This document shows positions 11,301 to 18,888 of a stretch of DNA of 64,000 nucleotides, in pieces. Location: the NCBI GenBank assembly GCA_963830175.1, contig CAWHKV010000009.1, positions 600,892-664,891 of the forward strand. Direction: 5' to 3'. How positions within the stretch are numbered: the first letter of the stretch is position 1; each line of letters opens with the position of its first letter. The DNA comes from JBBRBB01 sp963830175. Its GTDB lineage: Bacteria; Bacteroidota; Bacteroidia; Chitinophagales; Chitinophagaceae. The notes under the pieces were generated by a model, which worked only from the letters and a program-made list of their open reading frames with translations, was not told the DNA's origin and searched no databases. Both the position numbers and the translations under genes were made by a program.

Positions 11301-11839
11301 TGGAAACACGAACACAAAATGAATGGATACTGAAAGGCCGCTTAAACTTTTTAAAAGTTTATACATTTAGCATTGAGCAAAAGGCAGGCAAGACAGACCT
11401 GTTCACCCCTTCATTTGAAAACCGTAATTATGCTTTGACTTCATACAATGCTTCACCGTTATTTACCTATACGAGCAGTACACGGTACCGGATATCTGTA
11501 GGTTATACATACACACATAAAAAAAATTCGGAAGTATATGGCGGAGAAACATCTGCCATACATTCTTTCAATGGAGAGGCGCGGTATAACGCTGTAAATA
11601 ATACTGCATTAAGCGCGCATTTTACCTTAAGTAATATACATTACCAGGGAAGCGAAAACACTACGGTTAGCTATATCATGCTCAACGGATTGTTACCGGG
11701 TAAGAATTATTTATGGGGAATTGAATTAAATAAAAGACTAGTAAACAACCTTGAAATTAACCTTAATTATGAAGGACGTAAACCTGGTGACGCACGCACT
11801 ATTCATACCGGGCGGGCAAGTATCAGGGCTATATTATAG
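8390..11839 (+). CDS. large outer-membrane beta-barrel-like protein, unknown function
   Basis: 1149 residues with a signal peptide ending near DISAQ (residues 1-22). The body is rich in alternating aromatic and polar strands, and the C-terminal third reads like a beta-barrel (repeated Y/F-x-polar patterns, ending in IRAIL). A stretch GEDADYVINYNTAEVIFTP at about residues 300-320 recurs in large Bacteroidota surface proteins. I cannot name a family with a known function. The start is TTG at 8390: a stop codon immediately precedes it and the next ATG is far inside, while the signal peptide lies right after the TTG. Confidence 0.7.
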   Translation: MRYTHIILIISLLFFSSDISAQLSNIRRKTILASEDVTLDSLSIIPGSVIIKGFDTSAYSIDHVNAMLSWKKKVLQDSAEIFYRVFPLRLNAVASNYAYDSIQNNFRALPGINNLHTNSPTLLNFGNLNYNGSFGRSLSFGNSQDAVFNSQLNLQLNGFIGDSIEVNAAITDNNIPIQPEGTTQQLNEFDKVLLQFKKNTWSIDLGDIDLRQDEQYFLRFYKRLQGIAYQQTFKINSKVKDELLFSGAIAKGKFARNVFSGLEGNQGPYRLQGNNNELFFIVLAGTEKVFIDGVIMQRGEDADYVINYNTAEVIFTPKRLITKDSRIQVEFEYADRNYLNTMLYVSNKTTFNERFSIRVSAYSNSDAKNSPLNQSLDNRQRQFLSDVGDSIQRAFYPIADVDSFSVNKILYKRIDTMYNGIHDSVYIYSTSPDSARYALNFVEVGVGNGNYIPLLNAANGKVFQWVQPVNGVPQGNYEAATFLVSPKKQQVISVSGEYVLNKNTSIKTELAYSNLDVNTFSSKQKNNDDGYAARIFIIRDDTLNNKHALVLNSVAGYEWVDQQFNPVERLRPVEFSRDWGLPILTQRANEQLPSLSMRLSDSAGNFVQYKFSGYLRSDGFKGLRNEIYHQQIISGFNIIDGISFTTNKTPGDKGYYLRPAIEVSRVLPSFKNYTIGAGYALEHNLSRNILTDTLNAYSFSFETINAYLRSDASKANHWAFTYFTRQNKLPYKTDFLFSDRSHNYNLQAEWLQNPHHQFRLNATYRQLFVNANAFVKQQPDKSLLARAEYLVNEWNGFLNGNVLYEIGSGQEQQRDFSYIEVPSATGQYAWIDYNADGIQQLNEFEIAIFPDQAKYIRIYTPTNNYVKSDYIQFNYSVALNPKALPQKIFSDGVKTFLSKFIIQSSAQTFKKQLSGTGAPYVPFKGNISDTSLITINYLLNNTVSFNRYSAIWGADLTNLVGYNKTLLTYGLETRTQNEWILKGRLNFLKVYTFSIEQKAGKTDLFTPSFENRNYALTSYNASPLFTYTSSTRYRISVGYTYTHKKNSEVYGGETSAIHSFNGEARYNAVNNTALSAHFTLSNIHYQGSENTTVSYIMLNGLLPGKNYLWGIELNKRLVNNLEINLNYEGRKPGDARTIHTGRASIRAIL

Positions 11840-11844
11840 GTTAA

Positions 11845-11887
11845 CCGGCAGTATAATATATGGCTTCCTTTGTTGCGTCGCACACTT
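11845..11887 (+). repeat. dispersed repeat copy A
   Basis: Begins CCGGC and ends in the core GTTGCGTCGCACACTT (11872-11887). It aligns over about 45 nt with copy B (18730-18782, opposite strand) and copy C (31597-31640). It lies between the 3' end of the outer-membrane gene and the convergent DedA gene. Confidence 0.6.
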
Positions 11888-11900
11888 CAACTTTTTTTTA

Positions 11901-12566
11901 TTAATCATCAGTTTCTTTTCCGGCCTTTTTAAATTCTTTTATTATTTTAATTACTGCCGGAACTGTAACAATAATTATAATGGCCGAAATTATATACCCG
12001 AGATAATCTTTAAGTGCAGGTATTCTTCCAATCAGGTAGCCTGCCAACAGGTACATTAAAATATATACAACTGAACCAATTAATATCATTGCAAAAAACT
12101 GCAAACGATCCAGTTTTATTATTCCCGCAACGATTGGTGAAAAGGTTCTGATTACAGGAAGTAATAAACCGGCAGTAAGTGCCCAATGCCGGTATTTTTT
12201 ATAAAAATTTTCTGCAGATAAGAGGTGTTCACGTTTAAAAAATCTTGAATCTTTTTTTGCGTATAAAAGGGGTCCTGTTTTATATCCAACCCAATAGCCT
12301 GTAAAGCACCCTAAAATTGCTGCGGATATCATTAATAGAGAAACGGTAAATAAGTTGTACTGAAGGCTTCCTGTGGCAATTAAAACGCCACCTGTAAACA
12401 AGAAAGCGCCACTGGGCACAAAGAATAAAAAAAAGATGCCGGTTTGAGCGTAAACCGCAAGAAATATAATAAGTAACCCTCCATAATCGATCAGCATCTG
12501 TGCATTTAAAGAAGCTGTTAACATGTAAAGCTGATTAAGTAAAAATATATTCAGGAACATAGACAA
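11901..12566 (-). CDS. DedA family membrane protein
   Basis: 221 residues with several hydrophobic segments. The family features FVPSGAFLFTGG and the amphipathic re-entrant G-x-x-x-G segment near residues 55-110 are visible, with a basic stretch KKDSRFFKREHL. The later RTFSPIVAGIIKLDR matches the conserved DedA Arg/Pro motif. DedA proteins act as inner-membrane lipid or proton-coupled transporters, often for undecaprenyl phosphate recycling or phospholipid flipping. The C-terminus is Lys-rich and probably cytoplasmic. The exact substrate here is unknown. Confidence 0.87.
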   Translation of the reverse strand: MSMFLNIFLLNQLYMLTASLNAQMLIDYGGLLIIFLAVYAQTGIFFLFFVPSGAFLFTGGVLIATGSLQYNLFTVSLLMISAAILGCFTGYWVGYKTGPLLYAKKDSRFFKREHLLSAENFYKKYRHWALTAGLLLPVIRTFSPIVAGIIKLDRLQFFAMILIGSVVYILMYLLAGYLIGRIPALKDYLGYIISAIIIIVTVPAVIKIIKEFKKAGKETDD

Positions 12567-12589
12567 GGTTACAGTTTTTTACATAAAAA

Positions 12590-12615
12590 AAGGTTCTCCT
12601 TTTAAAAGAGAACCT
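12590..12615 (-). terminator. rho-independent terminator of the 12634-13023 gene
   Basis: AAGGTTCTC and GAGAACCTT form a 9-bp stem around a short T/A loop. Read on the minus strand it is followed by a run of T, directly after the stop of the Tyr-rich protein gene. Confidence 0.8.
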
Positions 12616-12633
12616 TAAGCCCTGCCCTGCAGG

Positions 12634-13023
12634 TTAATTACGTTTATAATAATTTTTCTTCAGGTCATATATCCTGTCATCTCTTTCGTTTCTCAGGTCG
12701 CGGATAAGGTGCCTTCTTTCCTTACCACTCAGGGTTTCATCCATTCTTACAGATTCTATCCTGTCACTGTATTCATTTTCAATGTCCCTTATTTCCATAT
12801 CAAGCTTTGTTGGCCTGCTGTAATTGTAGGAATTGTATGGTGAATAACCATTGTAATACCATGGACGATAATAATAGGGGTTATAACCATAGGCATAAAC
12901 CGGCGATGAATAATAAACAACATGCGGTCTAACCACCGGGCGGGTTTGAACCACAATTCTTTTTTGCGCAAAAGCCCCAAAACTTATGAGCAAAACAGAT
13001 AACATTACTATAATTTTTTTCAT
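12634..13023 (-). CDS. exported Tyr-rich protein with charged C-terminus
   Basis: 129 residues. Signal peptide MKKIIVMLSVLLISFGAFAQ. Then a low-complexity segment rich in Tyr, Pro and Asn (about residues 38-72), followed by a highly charged helical segment of repeating Asp/Glu/Arg (about 75-129) that could form a coiled coil. Many Bacteroidota genomes encode small proteins of this build but I know no function. It has its own terminator downstream and a 334-nt upstream gap, so it is probably monocistronic. Confidence 0.65.
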   Translation of the reverse strand: MKKIIVMLSVLLISFGAFAQKRIVVQTRPVVRPHVVYYSSPVYAYGYNPYYYRPWYYNGYSPYNSYNYSRPTKLDMEIRDIENEYSDRIESVRMDETLSGKERRHLIRDLRNERDDRIYDLKKNYYKRN

Positions 13024-13357
13024 TTCTTTTAAGTTTAATTATTAGATATGCGCGGTTTTAAAATGATTAATGGCGTGTGCTGTTATAACATTTTGTTTAG
13101 GAAGGCTTAACGAACTAATTTATTATCCTGTTATACCAGGCTTAGGGCAGCTTTCATTGCCGTAGCCCGCAATTACCGGTTATTGATGCCATAAATACCC
13201 ATAATCAAAACTTATTGATTTAGGATAATAGTTATTACTAATATGATTAGGGTTTTTAAAGAATATCCCCTTAAATCTTAAACATTGTAATAGGCATAAT
13301 CATTGCTTTTAATTGGTTTATTAATGAACCATTACGCTGCCTTACTTGTAATTAACC
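13024..13357. other. intergenic region between divergent genes
   Basis: 334 nt separating the divergent Tyr-rich protein gene and the sigma-like gene, so it should hold both promoters. It is AT-rich. I see no RNA gene, no convincing TAnnTTTG element and no strong inverted repeat. Confidence 0.4.
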
Positions 13358-13663
13358 GTGAAATCTTCCATAAATACAGAAAGCCTTAAAAATTTCGATT
13401 CTTTATACGAAAGCTATTCTTCCGTTTTGTACGGAACCATTTTACAATTCACCAGTAATAAAAATGATGCGGTAGAAATTTTACAAATAACATTTAAGAA
13501 CTATTATGATGAATGTTATAATCAAACCAAAATATTCAAAAATCATTACATCGCACTGAACCGTTGTTTGCTACAGGCGATTATGAAGCATTTGCATGTT
13601 TCACCTTTAGAAGCCAAATCGGTTATGCTTAATAGTCTGAGACAAAACGCACCTGTATATTAG
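13358..13663 (+). CDS. small sigma-70 region 2-like protein
   Basis: 101 residues with a GTG start. The segment FDSLYESYSSVLYGTILQFTSNK followed by AVEILQITFKNYYDE has the spacing of ECF sigma factor region 2 (helix with aromatic residues, then the E-x-L-Q-x-x-F core-binding helix). No region 4 (DNA-binding helix-turn-helix) follows; the protein stops after another 50 residues. It is either an anti-sigma-like or adaptor protein derived from a sigma factor, or a remnant. The similarity is by eye only. Confidence 0.5.
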   Translation: MKSSINTESLKNFDSLYESYSSVLYGTILQFTSNKNDAVEILQITFKNYYDECYNQTKIFKNHYIALNRCLLQAIMKHLHVSPLEAKSVMLNSLRQNAPVY

Positions 13664-13754
13664 TTTCATATTCTGCCTTTATCAGTTATCATTTCATCTT
13701 AATTATTCTATAAAGGGGTATTGCCCGTTATAAATTTGGCAATAAAGCTTTCTT

Positions 13755-14033
13755 ATGATCTTATTTTGGATTCTTTGGTTAACAGACCTTGTTGTATTTT
13801 TTGTTTTAATGGGTTGTTTCTTTCTCGGAATGGGTAATGGCGATGTAAGTTCTTCCAATATTTTTATCTGGTTGCTTTCCATTATAATCTTAATGAGTGT
13901 GTTGTTTAGATCAGTTTACTTAAAAGCAAGGGATAGCATGATATCTGCTCATTTTCTTTTATCTGTAATTGCAGTGCCTGCATTGCTGCTAGGTGCATTA
14001 TATGTACTCATTAAAGTTATCAGGAGCCGGTAA
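13755..14033 (+). CDS. small membrane protein, unknown
   Basis: 92 residues with three hydrophobic segments (about 3-25, 36-53 and 66-87) separated by short polar loops, and a basic C-terminus VIRSR. There is no family I recognise. It is 91 nt downstream of the sigma-like gene on the same strand and is followed by a clear terminator at 14070-14090. Confidence 0.55.
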   Translation: MILFWILWLTDLVVFFVLMGCFFLGMGNGDVSSSNIFIWLLSIIILMSVLFRSVYLKARDSMISAHFLLSVIAVPALLLGALYVLIKVIRSR

Positions 14034-14069
14034 GTTAGAATTTCCAATATTTATAAATAGCCAAAAGAA

Positions 14070-14090
14070 AAGCCCCTCACAACGGGGCTT
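14070..14090 (+). terminator. terminator after small membrane protein
   Basis: AAGCCCC (14070-14076) and GGGGCTT (14084-14090) form a 7-bp GC-rich stem with a 7-nt loop, followed by AGTTTATT. Confidence 0.7.
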
Positions 14091-14321
14091 AGTTTATTAA
14101 AACCTATGCAGTTGGAAATTAATTAGTGCAATCTTTTGATAGTCACATTTTTTCCTCCGGCAAAATGTCATGGGTAATAAGATTAACAATTTTTGCAACA
14201 AGGTTAAAATAAAGTTTTGAGACCAGTTGTTGTTAAACACAGCCACTTTACAGTTTAAAATCTGGGATACCTCAATCATCGTATCTACTTGGTATTAGAT
14301 TTGTGTATATAGTACACATTA

Positions 14322-14807
14322 ATGATTAATCTCAATTTGGATTATCTAAAAAAAAGGAATGGTGTTGTAATGATTCGGAATTTGTATTTATTGAGTTTTT
14401 ATCTAATTATAATTTTTTCAGGTCTGGCTGCTTTTAAACCTGTTATAAAAGAGAAAAAAGTTTTTACAGTCGAAAAGAAAATTTCTGTTGCTATATATAA
14501 GGGTAACAGTTACAGATCTTTTGTTTATAAAACCACCTCTGCAGAAATTTACCTGTTGGTTGAAAAAGTTAACGGGTTTTCCCGGGAAGTGGTGTGGGAT
14601 ACAACTTTTGACGCAAGAATTTTACGGGTTTTCCCTTTTAAAGAAAAGGCATTAAATTATGATTTTAATGTTCAATGCCAGGTAGAAGAAGGTGAGCACC
14701 TGGAGATAAATTATCAAATCACTTATAATTCAAAAGGTAGTTTGTTACGCATGAAATCTCCAAATGCCATAGCGGGAGAATTTCAGAATTATGAAATTGT
14801 TATTTAA
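14322..14807 (+). CDS. hypothetical exported or membrane-anchored protein
   Basis: 161 residues if the ATG at 14322 is used; a second ATG at 14370 would place the hydrophobic segment (LYLLSFYLIIIFSGLAAF) at the very N-terminus and is equally likely. The remainder looks like a beta-rich globular domain with alternating hydrophobic residues. No known domain is recognised. It is 83 nt upstream of the thioredoxin gene on the same strand. Confidence 0.5.
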   Translation: MINLNLDYLKKRNGVVMIRNLYLLSFYLIIIFSGLAAFKPVIKEKKVFTVEKKISVAIYKGNSYRSFVYKTTSAEIYLLVEKVNGFSREVVWDTTFDARILRVFPFKEKALNYDFNVQCQVEEGEHLEINYQITYNSKGSLLRMKSPNAIAGEFQNYEIVI

Positions 14808-14890
14808 ACCAACATGGTAATAAGGCGTAATTGAAAATTTCTTCCTGCATAATTTTTGTTATCATTTTTATAGCATCAAAAAAATTTGTT

Positions 14891-15187
14891 ATGGAATCTT
14901 TTAATCAATTAATACAATCTGAGAAACCCGTACTTGTCGATTTTTATGCGGATTGGTGTGGGCCCTGCAAAGCAATGGAACCTGTTGTTAAAGAAGTTGC
15001 ACGATCTATAGAAGGTAAGGCTCGTGTAGTAAAAATAAACATTGATAAGATGCAGCAAATTGCGGGAACTTACAATGTGCAGGCAGTTCCAACATTTATG
15101 GTTTTTAAAAATGGAAACATGTTATGGAGGCACCCTGGTATGACAGATAAAAAAACATTACTCGAGATTCTAAATGCGCATTCATAA
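14891..15187 (+). CDS. trxA: thioredoxin
   Basis: 98 residues with the redox site WCGPCK in VDFYADWCGPCKAMEP and the cis-proline segment VPTFMVFKNG, so it is a canonical thioredoxin disulfide reductant. I chose the ATG at 14891, which gives MESFNQLI and normal thioredoxin length. A TTG at 14831 would add a hydrophobic KISSCIIFVIIFIASKKF leader that could anchor it in the membrane; this cannot be excluded. A terminator follows. Confidence 0.93.
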   Translation: MESFNQLIQSEKPVLVDFYADWCGPCKAMEPVVKEVARSIEGKARVVKINIDKMQQIAGTYNVQAVPTFMVFKNGNMLWRHPGMTDKKTLLEILNAHS

Positions 15188-15577
15188 TAAATTCTTCATA
15201 GAAAAAATACATTGATTTTAGAAAATAGGTTAAGGTTAAAGCAAAAAAAATCCCGCAGATGCGGGACTTTCTTATAATAGATGGGTTAGTAAGTATCGGG
15301 AAACAATTTCCCGACACAATATTATAAAGAGTTTTTACTAACACAAAAAAAATCTGCAACTATTTTATGCACAAATTGAAAAGAGAATGTGAATTGCGTG
15401 CCTGTTTTTTTCAATCAAAAATTGGGTGCAACATTTATAAATCGATTTGCAGATAGTTTTTTCTAACAAGGGTTTAAACAAAAGAATTTTGGTACCCGTA
15501 GTAAAAGAAAAAAAAAGAGATAAAAAATGTTTGCATCATTTAAAATAAAATCATTCGTTTCGTTATCATTTCTTTTT
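15188..15577. other. gene-free stretch between trxA and the tRNA
   Basis: Holds the terminator at 15251-15266 and a second perfect hairpin, TCGGGAAA (15296-15303) with TTTCCCGA (15307-15314) around a 3-nt loop. The rest is AT-rich with no ORF I would support. Confidence 0.4.
15251..15266. terminator. terminator after thioredoxin gene
   Basis: TCCCGC, loop AGAT, GCGGGA, flanked on the left by an A-run and on the right by CTTTCTT. It could work in both directions. Confidence 0.65.
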
Positions 15578-15585
15578 TACTTTTG
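15578..15585 (+). promoter_or_regulatory. -7 element of the tRNA promoter
   Basis: TACTTTTG matches the Bacteroidota -7 consensus TAnnTTTG exactly and lies 46 nt before the tRNA. The -33 TTTG element is only weakly matched upstream. Confidence 0.5.
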
Positions 15586-15631
15586 CCCTCTTCTAATTGC
15601 GAACATCTGAATTTTTAAATGATCGTAATCA

Positions 15632-15705
15632 GGGCCCATAGCTCAGTTGGTTAGAGCACCTGACTCATAATCAGGGGGTCTCAGGTTCAAGCCCTGGTGG
15701 GCCCA
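15632..15705 (+). tRNA. tRNA with CAT anticodon (probably tRNA-Ile2, otherwise Met)
   Basis: A 74-nt cloverleaf: acceptor GGGCCCA/TGGGCCC, D-arm with AGCTCAGTTGGTTAGAGC, anticodon stem CCTGA/TCAGG with loop CTCATAA, and T-arm containing GGTTCAAG. CCA is not encoded. The anticodon CAT would be read as Met unless C34 is modified to lysidine. The acceptor pairs C4-G69 and C5-G68 are known positive determinants for TilS in E. coli tRNA-Ile2, which favours isoleucine. Certainty about the tRNA is high, about the amino acid moderate. Confidence 0.95.
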
Positions 15706-15707
15706 CA

Positions 15708-15736
15708 AGGCGAGGTAAATTACCCGCCTTTTTTTA
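15708..15736 (+). terminator. terminator after tRNA
   Basis: AGGCG and GGT pair with ACC and CGCCT with one bulged base, followed by seven T. Confidence 0.75.
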
Positions 15737-15856
15737 TGCGCATTATCCGAAAGCCTTATGTAGTAAGCATTTCAATCATTAATACACAGTTTGTTAACCT
15801 CGCTTAAAACGTTTTTTGGTAAATACACTTTGCGCCATCACCTTTGTTCTGAACTT

Positions 15857-16037
15857 GGTTTTTGAAGGTGAGGTATAAACCTCACTGGAAAAATTAAAAG
15901 GGAAGTCCGGTGTAAATCCGGCGCTATCCCCGTAGCTGTAAAAGCCCTGCAGTAATGCAGAACATTTTAAAACTCCATTGCCACTGTTTATTAACGGGAA
16001 GGCTTTTTAAAATGGGCTTTAAGCCAGAAGACCTGCC
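15857..16037 (+). promoter_or_regulatory. cobalamin (adenosylcobalamin) riboswitch
   Basis: The region contains the conserved core features of the cobalamin riboswitch in order: the P1/P2 region GGTGAGGTATAAACCTCAC, GGGAAGTCCGGTG, GCGCTATCCCCG (the CCC/CG core), GCCACTG, GGGAAGGC, and the B12 box AAGCCAGAAGACCTGCC (16021-16037). It lies 134 nt before the TonB-dependent receptor start. By the known mode of action, bound B12 lowers expression of the downstream receptor. Confidence 0.95.
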
Positions 16038-16170
16038 AATTTCAAATCAATAAATTAATCACTGTGCTTTCGGGTGAAAGGCGGGATGAAAACACGCGGA
16101 GAATAAGCGGTTATCATATCCCAATCCTTTTTATTTGACTAAGGCAAATTTTAAACAAGAAAAATTTTAG

Positions 16171-18108
16171 ATGAAAAAGATTCTTTTGTCTTCGGGTATT
16201 TTTATTTGCAGCTTATTGCATGCACAAAAAGATACCGCTGCTAATGTGTTGGATGCTGTTGTTGTTACTGCAGGTAAATCACCACAAAAGCAAAATGAAA
16301 CAGGCAAGGTGATAACTGTAATTACTAAAGAGCAATTGCAGCAAAATGCCAGTTTTTCTTTGGGTGAATTATTAAACAGGCAGACTGGTATTACTATCAG
16401 TGGTAGTGCTTCCAGCCCCGGTACTAACCAGGCTGTTTATACAAGAGGTGCCTCAGCAGGAAACACACTTATTCTTATAGACGGCGTGCCTGTGTACGAT
16501 GCAAGCGGCATAAGCAGTGAGTTTGATATCAATCACATTAATATTAACCAGGTAGAACGCATAGAAATATTAAAAGGTGCGCAGAGTACTATGTATGGCA
16601 GTGATGCGGTAGCAGGGGTTATTAATATCATTACCAAAAAAGGCAATTCTAAACCCTTCGTTGCATATGGAAGAATTTCTGCAGGTACATATAATACCAT
16701 AAATGGTTCGGCAGGTGTTAATGGAACAGTTGAAAAGTTTTCTTATAATGCAGGCTACACGAATGTTTATTCCCGCGGATTTTCTGCGGCACATGATAGT
16801 TTAAACACAGGATTGTTTGATAAGGATGGAATGCACCAGCAAACTTTTCTTTTATCCGGCGCATATAAGTTTTCAGAAAAATGGAAATTACGCGTTTTTG
16901 GAAATGCAAGTCATTATACCGCAGATGCCGATGCTGCTGCTTTTACCGATGATAAAGATTTTACCCTTATCAATAAAAATCTTCAAACAGGTTTTGGTAT
17001 TGATCGTAAAATAAATTTAGGGAGGGTGGTTTTTAATTATCAATATTCAATGGTAAGCAGGGAATACACTGATGATAGTACCGATGTACCATCTTTCGCT
17101 ACCTATCAGCATGGTGCATATTCAGGTTATGGACATTATGCCGAGCTCTTTTCAAACCTAAAAATTTCAAACAATACCGCACTAACAGCTGGTATTGACT
17201 ACAGGCAAAGCAGTACTAACCAGTATTATAACCTGGTTTCAATGTTTGGCCCTTACATAACGTCGTTAAATAGAGACAGTGCCATAACAAATCAAATCAG
17301 TCCATATGCCCAGTTTCATTTTAATGTTTCAAAAGTTTTTGTTGTAGAAAGCGGGGCAAGGATTAATCATCACAATGTTTATGGTTGGAATGGCACCTAC
17401 AGTATTAACCCATCTTTGATGCTCTCAGATAGATGGAAAGCATTTGCCAATGTATCTACTGCCTACAAAACCCCATCGCAATATCAGTTATACAGTGAGT
17501 TTGGGAATAAAGCCCTTATGCCTGAACAATCAATTTCTTATGAGGGAGGTTTGCAGTTTATTAAGAATGCTTTACAAGCCCGCCTGGTATTTTTTAAAAG
17601 AAACATTAAAGATGTAATTGCATTTTATACCGATTATAATACGTACGAAAGTTATTACGTAAATGCTGACCGTCAGCAAGACAATGGCTTGGAAACAGAG
17701 TTCTTGTGGAAGCCGGTAAAAAATTTAATACTAAGTGCTAACTATACCTATGTAAATGGTCACATTACCACAAATGATGCGATCTCTATGAAGGACACCA
17801 GCTTTTTTAACCTATATCGCCGTCCAAAAAATGTGGTGAATGCAGATATAACCTGGTTGCCTTATAAGCAATTTTCAGTTTCTACCCACATTCGTTCTGT
17901 AAGCAAATTTTATGAAGCAGTGTATAGTGCTGCACCGGTTTCCTCTCATGGATATTATACTGTAGACCTATATGCTTCCTATGTTATAAAAGAAAAAATA
18001 AAACTATTTGCAGACCTGCGAAATATTACAAATCAGCAGTACTATGAAATACCGGGTTATAACTCCAAACGTTTTAATTTTATGACCGGCATACAATTGG
18101 ATTTATAA
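16171..18108 (+). CDS. btuB: TonB-dependent vitamin B12 receptor, BtuB-like
   Basis: 645 residues with signal peptide MKKILLSSGIFICSLLHAQ, a plug domain (about 30-150, with VYTRGASAGNTLILIDGVPVYD and the plug-end IEILKGAQSTMYGSDAVAGVINI), and a 22-strand-type barrel ending in the aromatic-terminal FMTGIQLDL. It sits directly behind a cobalamin riboswitch, which makes B12 or another corrinoid the likely ligand. No BtuCDF or cobalamin biosynthesis genes are in the window. MarC follows after 27 nt and might be read through. Confidence 0.92.
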   Translation: MKKILLSSGIFICSLLHAQKDTAANVLDAVVVTAGKSPQKQNETGKVITVITKEQLQQNASFSLGELLNRQTGITISGSASSPGTNQAVYTRGASAGNTLILIDGVPVYDASGISSEFDINHININQVERIEILKGAQSTMYGSDAVAGVINIITKKGNSKPFVAYGRISAGTYNTINGSAGVNGTVEKFSYNAGYTNVYSRGFSAAHDSLNTGLFDKDGMHQQTFLLSGAYKFSEKWKLRVFGNASHYTADADAAAFTDDKDFTLINKNLQTGFGIDRKINLGRVVFNYQYSMVSREYTDDSTDVPSFATYQHGAYSGYGHYAELFSNLKISNNTALTAGIDYRQSSTNQYYNLVSMFGPYITSLNRDSAITNQISPYAQFHFNVSKVFVVESGARINHHNVYGWNGTYSINPSLMLSDRWKAFANVSTAYKTPSQYQLYSEFGNKALMPEQSISYEGGLQFIKNALQARLVFFKRNIKDVIAFYTDYNTYESYYVNADRQQDNGLETEFLWKPVKNLILSANYTYVNGHITTNDAISMKDTSFFNLYRRPKNVVNADITWLPYKQFSVSTHIRSVSKFYEAVYSAAPVSSHGYYTVDLYASYVIKEKIKLFADLRNITNQQYYEIPGYNSKRFNFMTGIQLDL

Positions 18109-18135
18109 ATTGATCTAAAAAAGGCATACCGGATT

Positions 18136-18711
18136 ATGGAAGTAGATAAACTTGTAACCGTTGTTTTTACTTTGTTTGCGGTAATTGACATTATCGGCTC
18201 AATTCCGTTGCTGGTTACACTGAAAGAAAAAATGGGTATTATTCATCCATTGCAGGCTACACTTGTATCTGCAGCGCTGATGATTGGCTTTTTATATATT
18301 GGCGAACAGTTTTTAAAAATTCTCGGGCTTGATATACAATCTTTTGCAGTTGGGGGTTCTATAGTAATTTTTTTACTGGGGTTAGAAATGGTTTTGGGTT
18401 TGGAAATTTTTAAAGGAGATACTGATGCCCGCGCAGGTATGCTTGTGCCTGTAGCTTTCCCTATAATCGCAGGTAGCGGGACATTGACAACCATCATGTC
18501 ACTGAAAGCGAATTATGACAATTACTATATCATGGCTGGTATTCTAATTAATCTGCTGGTGATCTATATCGTTCTACGTTCTTTAAAATTAATAGAGCGT
18601 GCCCTTGGTAAAGCCGGTTTGCTCGTTGTAAGAAAATTTTTCGGCGTGATTTTGCTTGCCATAGCTGTAAAAATATTCACCACCAATATGAACTCTTTTG
18701 GCCAGCATTAG
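18136..18711 (+). CDS. MarC family integral membrane protein
   Basis: 191 residues with six predicted hydrophobic segments. The family features are the N-terminal FTLFAVIDIIGSIPLL, the mid-protein LVPVAFPIIAGSGTLTTIM and a Gly-rich turn. MarC proteins are inner-membrane proteins of unclear function (they do not confer multiple antibiotic resistance as once thought). Start at ATG 18136, 27 nt after the receptor stop. Confidence 0.9.
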   Translation: MEVDKLVTVVFTLFAVIDIIGSIPLLVTLKEKMGIIHPLQATLVSAALMIGFLYIGEQFLKILGLDIQSFAVGGSIVIFLLGLEMVLGLEIFKGDTDARAGMLVPVAFPIIAGSGTLTTIMSLKANYDNYYIMAGILINLLVIYIVLRSLKLIERALGKAGLLVVRKFFGVILLAIAVKIFTTNMNSFGQH

Positions 18712-18729
18712 TTAAGCTTAATTATTAGG

Positions 18730-18782
18730 CCCGGCGTACAAGGGTGCGACGCAACGATGCTGCATAATATTCTACAGCCGGC
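18730..18782 (-). repeat. dispersed repeat copy B
   Basis: On the minus strand it starts CCGGC, has the core GTTGCGTCGCACCCTT (one mismatch to copies A and C) and ends in GCCGG, so its ends are inverted. It lies in the gap after MarC. Confidence 0.65.
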
Positions 18783-18812
18783 TTCAAAAAACTCTCTTTG
18801 CAAATAATTAAC

Positions 18813-18840
18813 GTCTGCAGGTAAAACTGCAGGCATTTTT
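18813..18840 (+). terminator. terminator after MarC gene
   Basis: GTCTGCAG (18813-18820) pairs with CTGCAGGC (18827-18834, one G-T wobble) around GTAAAA, followed by ATTTTTTT. Confidence 0.75.
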
Positions 18841-18888
18841 TTGCATCATACGCTTCATGAATTATTGCTTACCTAATTAAAAATTTAC

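Noticed and set aside
14097..14279. 60-residue minus-strand ORF
   Set aside because: No signal or domain; next to a terminator; likely chance.
15105..15359. 84-residue minus-strand ORF over the thioredoxin 3' end and terminator
   Set aside because: Antisense to thioredoxin and the hairpins; no protein pattern.
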